Of a stretch of DNA of 64,000 nucleotides, positions 63,989-64,000 are shown piece after piece (positions within the stretch are counted from its first letter, which is position 1; every line of letters starts with the position of its first letter). The position numbers and the translations under genes are program-made. The DNA lies in NCBI RefSeq assembly GCF_001277175.1, contig NZ_CP012257.1, positions 4,243,097 to 4,307,096 on the forward strand, given 5' to 3'. The notes beneath the pieces were generated by a model. That model was given only the letters and a program-made list of their open reading frames with translations. It did no database searches and was not told the origin of the DNA. Source of the stretch: Cronobacter universalis NCTC 9529. Lineage in GTDB: Bacteria; Pseudomonadota; Gammaproteobacteria; Enterobacterales; Enterobacteriaceae.

Positions 63989-64000
63989 GTGTCACTTTCG
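63989..64000 (+). CDS. dnaA: Replication initiator DnaA (3' partial; four codons)
   Basis: GTG-TCA-CTT-TCG encodes MSLS, the conserved N terminus of enterobacterial DnaA, which uses GTG as start. A GGAG site lies about 9 bases upstream. Position divergent to rpmH confirms it. The rest lies outside the window. Confidence 0.9.

Overview
This window is chromosomal DNA around the replication origin of an enterobacterium (Enterobacteriaceae; about 57% GC by eye). Most proteins are near-identical in length and motif to their Escherichia coli counterparts. Gene content and the style of the intergenic repeats suggest Cronobacter or a close relative such as Franconibacter or Siccibacter; that is an inference and needs a database comparison. 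I see no prophage, insertion sequence or CRISPR array. The left edge cuts yihA and the right edge cuts dnaA after four codons.

Layout. 1-8.1 kb: yihA (partial), Spot 42 RNA, polA, yihG, dsbA-srkA, yihD, mobAB. 8.2-13.6 kb: one complete rRNA operon on the minus strand (16S, tRNA-Glu, 23S, 5S) with tandem P1/P2 promoters. 13.7-21.8 kb: yieP, hsrA and the ribose operon rbsDACBKR with two RbsR-type operators. 21.8-29.0 kb: kup, ravA-viaA, asnA/asnC, mioC. About 29.03-29.31 kb: oriC, with DnaA boxes and three AT-rich 13-mers. 29.4-39.5 kb: mnmG, rsmG and the complete ATP synthase operon atpIBEFHAGDC. 39.8-43.3 kb: glmU and glmS. 43.3-49.2 kb: two uncharacterised genes, then pstSCAB-phoU behind two Pho boxes. 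49.3-54.1 kb: a secreted esterase, yieH, adeP, chrR, yieE. 54.3-59.4 kb: an accessory island. 59.5-64 kb: mnmE, yidC, yidD, rnpA, rpmH and the start of dnaA.

Two regions depart from the E. coli layout. First, the single rRNA operon joins the E. coli rrnC left flank (yieP) directly to the E. coli rrnA right flank (mobB). The roughly 90 kb that separates them in E. coli is absent here, which points to rearrangement through rRNA operons. Second, between yieE and mnmE, where E. coli carries tnaCAB-mdtL-yidZ, there is instead a LysR regulator divergent from a tightly overlapping gene set. That set encodes a 2-oxoglutarate/Fe(II) dioxygenase of the free-amino-acid hydroxylase type, a GNAT acetyltransferase, an AzlC/AzlD branched-chain amino acid exporter and a LivJ-like binding protein lacking a signal peptide, followed by a rhodanese. 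This looks like a system that hydroxylates, perhaps acetylates, and exports a branched-chain (or similar) amino acid. It is the most interesting content of the window.

The remaining genes form the conserved origin-proximal core: replication (dnaA, oriC, polA), tRNA and rRNA modification (mnmG, mnmE, rsmG), energy (atp), envelope precursors (glmU, glmS), membrane protein insertion (yidC, yidD) and nutrient uptake (rbs, kup, pst, adeP).
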